A model generated the notes under the pieces. That model did no database searches and was not told the origin of the DNA. It was given only the letters and a program-made list of their open reading frames with translations. Made by a program: the position numbers and the translations under genes. From Gammaproteobacteria bacterium (GTDB taxonomy: Bacteria > Pseudomonadota > Gammaproteobacteria > Thiohalomonadales > Thiohalomonadaceae), in the NCBI GenBank assembly GCA_003252455.1, contig QKED01000097.1, positions 1 through 54,255 on the forward strand: a stretch of DNA of 54,255 bases. Reading direction: 5' to 3'. Positions 50,040-54,255 of this stretch are shown here, one piece after another. Each line of letters starts with the position of its first letter. Positions within the stretch are counted from its first letter, which is position 1.

Positions 50040-50370
50040 CCGCCTAGTGTAATGGAATCACCCCGTGCGTCGCAGCGGTGACGGATATCACCGTGTGAGC
50101 AGTTACCACTGCACAGTGACATGCGGGCATGGAGGGCGGTCCGCGTCGGCACGCACCACGCGCGCCTAGCGCTGTCCAGCGATTGGGCGCCACTCTTTCG
50201 TAGGGAAACCGCCGCCGATACCCCCTTGGCAGCGGTGCAACCCCTTGAATGTCGGTCTGCGGTGAAAATACCACCCTGTACGCTTGACGGCCGCAGCCCT
50301 GCAACCACAACCGACATTCAGGGGTTACACCGCTAGTCGAAGTGGGGCGTATGGTCAGGTGTTGCGTGTC
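50040..50370. other. Intergenic region between mutS and the phosphoesterase gene
   Basis: The 331-bp gap contains a 104-bp inverted-repeat element (50231-50334), described separately. The rest should hold the leftward mutS promoter; no clear box was found. A small palindrome CACTGcaCAGTG lies near 50107-50118. Short open frames on the minus strand overlap the element but have no recognisable product. Confidence 0.6.
50231..50334. repeat. 104-bp inverted-repeat element (about 25-bp arms)
   Basis: The left arm (50231-50256) and the reverse complement of the right arm (50310-50334) match at all but one base plus one extra T. The first bases are AGCGGTGcAACCCC on the left and the arms end GAATGTCGGT. 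Inside, CTGCGG (50257-50262) pairs with CCGCAG (50291-50296). No target duplication is visible. It could be a MITE-like or REP-like dispersed repeat. Confidence 0.8.
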
Positions 50371-51174
50371 TCAGGCCGCGGCGGGCTGCAGCACCTCGGG
50401 TCGCCTTTCGCCCTGTCGCGCGGCCCGCTCCAACAACTCCCCGCTCTCCTGGGTCCAATCGATCACCTGGATCGCCCCATTGGCCTCCTCCACCAGGGCG
50501 GTACAACTCTCCACCCAGTCGCCGCAGTTGTGGTAATCGACACCGGCGATGGTGCGGATGGCGGCATGGTGGATGTGCCCGCAGACGATACCCTGAACGC
50601 CGTGGCGCTCGGCGGCATCGACCACTGCCTGCTCGAAGTTTCCGATGTAGTTGACCGCCTCTTTCACCCGCTGTTTGATGTAGAGCGAGAGGGACCAGTA
50701 GGGGAAGCCGAGTCGGCGGCGGATCTGGTTGAACCAGTGGCTGAGACGCAGGAGCGCCTCGTACCCTTTATCACCCAGGTGGGCGAGCCACTTGTTGTGC
50801 ATCACGACGCAGTCGAACTCGTCACCGTGCAGCACTAGGTGACGACGGCCGTCGGCACCTTGGTGGATCGCCTGCTGCTGGATCTCGATGCCACTGAAGT
50901 GGCAACCGATGAAGTCGCGTAGTCGCTCGTCATGGTTGCCCGGGATATAGACCACGCGGGTGCCGAGCCGTGCCCGCTCCACCATCAGCTGCACCAGGCG
51001 GTTGCAGCTCTCGGGCCAGTACCAACTGCGCAGCTTCCACAGGTCGAGGATGTCGCCTACCAGATAGATGGTATCGGCGTTGCAGTTGGTGAAGAAGTCG
51101 AGCAGGTACTCGGCCTTCGCCTCTCGGGCACCGAGGTGCGTATCGGAGATCCAGATGGTGCGGTAGTGGAGCAT
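50371..51174 (-). CDS. LpxH-like UDP-2,3-diacylglucosamine diphosphatase family phosphoesterase
   Basis: The 267-residue calcineurin-like phosphoesterase has the metal motifs ISDTHLG (Asp11, His13), GDILDLW (Asp near 42), GNHDERL and GHIHHA. The sequence resembles the LpxH-related family common in proteobacteria, members of which may lack classical LpxH activity. Possible roles are lipid A synthesis or a related nucleotide-sugar hydrolysis. ATG 51174 is chosen because the conserved MLHYRTIWISDTH starts there; the long upstream frame overlaps fccB and is not real. Confidence 0.82.
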   Translation of the reverse strand: MLHYRTIWISDTHLGAREAKAEYLLDFFTNCNADTIYLVGDILDLWKLRSWYWPESCNRLVQLMVERARLGTRVVYIPGNHDERLRDFIGCHFSGIEIQQQAIHQGADGRRHLVLHGDEFDCVVMHNKWLAHLGDKGYEALLRLSHWFNQIRRRLGFPYWSLSLYIKQRVKEAVNYIGNFEQAVVDAAERHGVQGIVCGHIHHAAIRTIAGVDYHNCGDWVESCTALVEEANGAIQVIDWTQESGELLERAARQGERRPEVLQPAAA

Positions 51175-51311
51175 CGTGGGGACTCTCGTGGCTAACGGTA
51201 ATCCGCGTAGTCTGCCTGTGGTGTGTGTTGCCCCCCTTGCACGCGGGTGACGCTTGTAGGTCACGCATGATGGTCGGCTGTCATCTCCCTGTCGTCGCCT
51301 GGTCATGGGCA

Positions 51312-51344
51312 CAAAAAAAGGGCGGGACCCGAAGGTCCCGCCCT
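51312..51344 (-). terminator. Rho-independent terminator of the sulfide dehydrogenase genes
   Basis: On the minus strand AGGGCGGGACC and GGTCCCGCCCT form an 11-bp stem with a TTCG loop, followed by TTTTTTT. It lies 25 bp past the fccB stop. Confidence 0.95.
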
Positions 51345-51368
51345 GGTGTGGCCCGAGGCGCGCGATGA

Positions 51369-52676
51369 TCAGCCGAAGGTATCGGCGGTGATATTGGCGA
51401 ACCAGGAGTGGGCGTACTTCACCTCGCGAGCATGCATCTCTGCGGTGGCGTCCATCGGGGTGAGGCCACCGGAGCCCTCGACCGGAGAGATGACACCATC
51501 GGCGCCGAGGCGGTAGATGGCGGCCACGGAGATGCCCCAATCCTTGCCGGGGATGGAGTAGCAGGTGTTGACATAGCTCGGCTCGGGGGCGGCGTCACCG
51601 TGCAGCATGGCGATGATCGCAGCGGCACACACCTTGGCCTGAGAGTTGGCGGCATAACCGGACTTGGGCATCTTGCCGGCGATGGCGGCGTCACCAATGA
51701 CGTGGATGTCCTTGTGGATGGTGGACTCGAAGGTCTTCTGATCCACGGGGCACCAGCCCTTGTCGTCGGTCAGACCCGCGACGGTGGCGATCTTGCCGGC
51801 CTTCATCGCGGGGATGACATTGAGTACGTCGGCCTGGTGCTCGGAGAGCTCTGTGTAGGCGGTCTTGGTGGCGGCGTCGATGCGCAGCACCTTACCGTCA
51901 GAGGAGGCGGGCACCCACTCGATCATGCTGTTCTCGGTGCCGTAACCGTACATGGCGGTCCAGGCCTGCTCGAACAGCCCCTTCTTGGAGAACTTGTCCT
52001 TGTTGTCCAGGATCAGCACCTTGGACTTGGGCTTGTGCTCCTTGAGGTAGTGGGCGATGAGGCTGGCGCGCTCATACGGCCCGGGGGGGCAACGGAAGGG
52101 GTTCGGCGGAGCGGAGATGACCACCAGGCCGCCGTCCTTCATCGCCTCAAGCTGCTGCTTGAGGATCTCGGTCTGCGGACCGGCCTTCCAGGCGTGGGGT
52201 ACGCTCTCGGCGGCCTCGTGGCTATAGCCCTCGACCGAGTCGTACTTCAGCTCGATACCGGGGGCGACGACGCAGCGGTCGTACTCGAAGGTCTGACCAC
52301 CGGCGGTGGTGACGGTGTGCTTGGCCGCGTCGATAGCGGTGACGGTGTCGAGGACTACCTTGACGCCATGCCCGGCCAGACCGCTGTAGCCGAACTTGAT
52401 GGAGTCCATGGTGCGTTCACCAGCCAGCACCTCGTTGCTCATGAAGCAGGTGTAGTAGTGCTCGTTGGCCTCGATCAGGGTGACCTCGACGGAGGCGTCG
52501 GCCATCTTGATGTACTTAGCGGTGGTGGCACCACCCATACCGCCACCGACGATGACGACGCGCTTCTGGCCGCCATGGTTGCTGGCACCGGCGATGCGGG
52601 TGTAACCGAGGGCAGTGGTCGCTGCGGCGATACCGCCGGTCAGCTTGACGAAATTACGACGTGAAATATTGGACAT
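51369..52676 (-). CDS. fccB: Sulfide dehydrogenase (flavocytochrome c) flavoprotein subunit FccB
   Basis: FccB oxidises sulfide and passes electrons to the FccA cytochrome in the periplasm. The 435-residue protein has a twin-arginine signal ([11 protein letters not shown]), an FAD-binding GGGMGG, Cys77 in [10 protein letters not shown] that matches the covalent FAD-linking Cys of the family, and the redox-active Cys pair Cys196 ([15 protein letters not shown]) and Cys372 (NTCYSIPG). ATG 52676 has GAGGGA 6 bases upstream. It is last in the NapC-like, fccA, fccB row. Confidence 0.95.
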   Translation of the reverse strand: MSNISRRNFVKLTGGIAAATTALGYTRIAGASNHGGQKRVVIVGGGMGGATTAKYIKMADASVEVTLIEANEHYYTCFMSNEVLAGERTMDSIKFGYSGLAGHGVKVVLDTVTAIDAAKHTVTTAGGQTFEYDRCVVAPGIELKYDSVEGYSHEAAESVPHAWKAGPQTEILKQQLEAMKDGGLVVISAPPNPFRCPPGPYERASLIAHYLKEHKPKSKVLILDNKDKFSKKGLFEQAWTAMYGYGTENSMIEWVPASSDGKVLRIDAATKTAYTELSEHQADVLNVIPAMKAGKIATVAGLTDDKGWCPVDQKTFESTIHKDIHVIGDAAIAGKMPKSGYAANSQAKVCAAAIIAMLHGDAAPEPSYVNTCYSIPGKDWGISVAAIYRLGADGVISPVEGSGGLTPMDATAEMHAREVKYAHSWFANITADTFG

Positions 52677-52694
52677 GCTCAATCCCTCTTATGG

Positions 52695-53285
52695 TTACTT
52701 CTGGCTGGCGTAGAAGTTGACCAGCTCTTCGACACCCGCGTCGCCGTGCTTGGCGGTCATCTCTTCCATCTTCTTCTTCATCTTCTTGGGCATCTCGCGT
52801 GCGCCAGAGGCGAAGTCGGCGAAGGTGTAACCGAGGTAGGGGGCCCACTGGCCGGCCAGGATGGAGGACTCGTCGTCCACCTTGCCGCCGTCCTCGTGGC
52901 ACTTCTCGCAGAACTTCTTGTGGATCTTGGCGCCCGCCTCGGCCTTGCCGGCGTCGACGAACTGACCCTTGGCAGCGACATGCTTTTGTGCGGAGAAGTA
53001 GGTCGCCATGGCGTCGATCTCCTCGTCGGAGTAGCCCTTGGCGATACGGCCCATGATGGTGGCGGCGCGCCCCTCGTCACGGTAGGCCTTCATGGCGTTG
53101 ACCAGATAGGCCTTGGAGAGGCCGGCGATGGTGGGGGCGGCGGGGCCGTTGCTGACACCATGGGTGCCGTGGCAACCGGCGCAGGTGTTGCCGAGCATCT
53201 CACCACTGGGGGTGGCGCTGGCACCGCTCGCGAAGGCCAGGCCTCCGATAACGAGCGCGCTTTGCAGGATCTTGTTGTAGTTCAT
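52695..53285 (-). CDS. fccA: Flavocytochrome c sulfide dehydrogenase cytochrome subunit FccA (diheme)
   Basis: The 196-residue protein has a Sec signal (cleavage near residue 24, ASA-TP) and two class I cytochrome c domains with heme motifs CAGCH (35-39) and CEKCH (126-130). Met residues in TIMGRIAKGY and SGAREMPKKM could be the distal ligands. It forms the electron-accepting half of FCSD with FccB. AGGAG precedes the ATG by 5 bases. fccB starts 18 bp downstream. Confidence 0.94.
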   Translation of the reverse strand: MNYNKILQSALVIGGLAFASGASATPSGEMLGNTCAGCHGTHGVSNGPAAPTIAGLSKAYLVNAMKAYRDEGRAATIMGRIAKGYSDEEIDAMATYFSAQKHVAAKGQFVDAGKAEAGAKIHKKFCEKCHEDGGKVDDESSILAGQWAPYLGYTFADFASGAREMPKKMKKKMEEMTAKHGDAGVEELVNFYASQK

Positions 53286-53402
53286 AGTCACTCCTTTGGA
53301 TTAGCGACGGTATGGTGATGGAAGGCGGGCAATTGGCCGCACTCTTACACTGGTTGATCCAAGGTCGGATCGGTTCCCCTAATGGAACTTGCTAATGAAC
53401 CC

Positions 53403-53966
53403 TTACTCAGTCTCGGGCTCCGTGGGCTCTTCATGAGCGATACCGGCGTGGCAGTCGATACAGTTCTGGCCCTCTTCTTGGGCCTTGGCGTGCTTGCGCG
53501 TGGCCATCTTCGACTGAAGGTCCGGGTCCATGTTGGTGAAGTCGTGACAACTGCGGCACTCGCGGGAGTTGGAGGCGCGCATCTTGTCCCACACACGGTT
53601 GGCCATCGACCAACGGTGCTGTTCGTATTTTTCCGGGGTATCCACGGTGCCCATCAGCTCGTGGTAGACATCCTTGGCGGCCATGATCTTCGCGGCCAGC
53701 TTGGGCAGGAACTCCTTGGGCACATGGCAATCCGCGCAGGTCGCCTGAACACCAGAGCGGTTGCGATAGTGGATGGTCTCTTTGTACTCCTCGAAATTGG
53801 TCTGCATCGAGTGGCAGGAGATACAGAACTCCATCCGGTTGGTATACGCGAAGAAGCTGTTCATCGCCCCGAAGGAGACAAAGCCGGCAAGGAAAATCAA
53901 CAGGATGATAATAAGCGAAGGACGTTTGCGAGTGCCCGACTCGACGATTTGGATACTATCCGCCAT
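53403..53966 (-). CDS. NapC/NirT-family tetraheme cytochrome c
   Basis: The 187-residue protein has an N-terminal membrane anchor (about 17-35, LIIILLIFLAGFVSFGAM) and four heme motifs: CISCH (48-52), CADCH (77-81), CRSCH (137-141) and CIDCH (169-173). NapC/NirT proteins exchange electrons between the quinone pool and periplasmic redox enzymes. It is encoded 118 bp upstream of fccA on the same strand, so it may link sulfide oxidation to the quinone pool. No nitrate or nitrite reductase gene is nearby. Confidence 0.93.
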   Translation of the reverse strand: MADSIQIVESGTRKRPSLIIILLIFLAGFVSFGAMNSFFAYTNRMEFCISCHSMQTNFEEYKETIHYRNRSGVQATCADCHVPKEFLPKLAAKIMAAKDVYHELMGTVDTPEKYEQHRWSMANRVWDKMRASNSRECRSCHDFTNMDPDLQSKMATRKHAKAQEEGQNCIDCHAGIAHEEPTEPETE

Positions 53967-54255
53967 AACTCTGCTCAGAGCCCCTTACTATGTTGACCAC
54001 GTGGTTATTAACTAGGTTTTAGTCTTTTACGTCTCTGTGGCGACAGGATCGACCTGTATGCGGTCGATCTTTCGAGCTGCCGGGCGTGGCTCTGATGTCT
54101 CACTCGTTGCCCTGACAACCCTTTATCTAAGCGGCGTTTTTTGTATCACACCTAACCTATGTCCGTCAAAACTATGCGGGCAAATACGACGCTTTACCGA
54201 CTGATTTTATTGGTGAATTTAGGCTTCTTTAATATTTGAGACTGCTAATATTACC
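53967..54255 (-). promoter_or_regulatory. Upstream region of the NapC-like/fccAB genes
   Basis: On the minus strand TTGACG (54169-54164) and TACAAA (54145-54140) are 18 bp apart and form a plausible promoter, giving a leader of about 165 bases. Within the leader GATCGACC and GGTCGATC (54047-54054 and 54062-54069) make a perfect 8-bp inverted repeat. The last 75 bases of the window are AT-rich and hold no gene start. Confidence 0.55.

Noticed and set aside
50044-50317. Two overlapping minus-strand open frames between mutS and the phosphoesterase gene
   Set aside because: They lie across the inverted-repeat element, have Arg/Pro/Ala-rich composition and no plausible start context.

Overview
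The window is GC-rich and gene-dense. It looks like chromosome from a sulfur-oxidising gammaproteobacterium. Two conserved gammaproteobacterial blocks frame it: truA-trpF-trpB-trpA-accD-folC-SPOR gene-cvpA-purF-metZ on the left, and dapB...carA-carB-greA-DUF4149-yhbY-rlmE-ftsH-folP-glmM-tpiA-secG-tRNA-Leu with mutS on the right. The lifestyle evidence is a flavocytochrome c sulfide dehydrogenase pair (fccA, fccB) next to a NapC/NirT-type tetraheme cytochrome, a Tat-exported DsrE-family protein, and three hemerythrins. Order or genus cannot be fixed from this sequence alone.

Layout. 1-422: end of an acidic repeat protein (FimV-like by position). 525-10772: tRNA modification, tryptophan, fatty-acid, folate and purine genes, ending with metZ behind a SAM-II riboswitch. 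10777-13787: glycerate kinase and a convergent acyl-CoA synthetase. 14411-19301: exopolysaccharide export set (outer-membrane barrel, short export protein, Wzc-like tyrosine kinase, PHP phosphatase). 19327-20838: tRNA-Arg and two tandem CsgG-like lipoproteins. 20827-24412: ppx, sixA, a hemerythrin and phoU, a phosphate/phospho-signalling group. 24653-31964: accessory genes, including a YgjP-type metalloprotease, a spermidine-synthase-like protein, a YihY membrane protein, two more hemerythrins, a thioredoxin-like protein, the exported DsrE protein, dapB and an unrecognised gene. 31961-34465: a proton antiporter with a cyclic-nucleotide-binding domain. 34893-47349: the carAB to tRNA-Leu housekeeping block. 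47448-51174: mutS and an LpxH-like phosphoesterase, separated by a 104-bp inverted-repeat element. 51369-53966: the sulfide-oxidation cytochromes, transcribed leftward.

How they work together. The left block links tryptophan, purine, folate and methionine supply; the methionine step is predicted to switch off when SAM is plentiful. The surface-polysaccharide genes form a plausible export machine but have no glycosyltransferases here, so the sugar-assembly genes must lie elsewhere. The FCSD and NapC-like cytochromes would take electrons from sulfide in the periplasm. Several genes use TTG or GTG starts, and many transcription units end in perfect hairpins without a T-run. No phage, transposase, CRISPR array or restriction system was seen. 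The strongest regulatory discovery is the complete SAM-II switch at 9413-9548. The least explained elements are the inverted repeat at 50231-50334 and the gene at 31347-31964.
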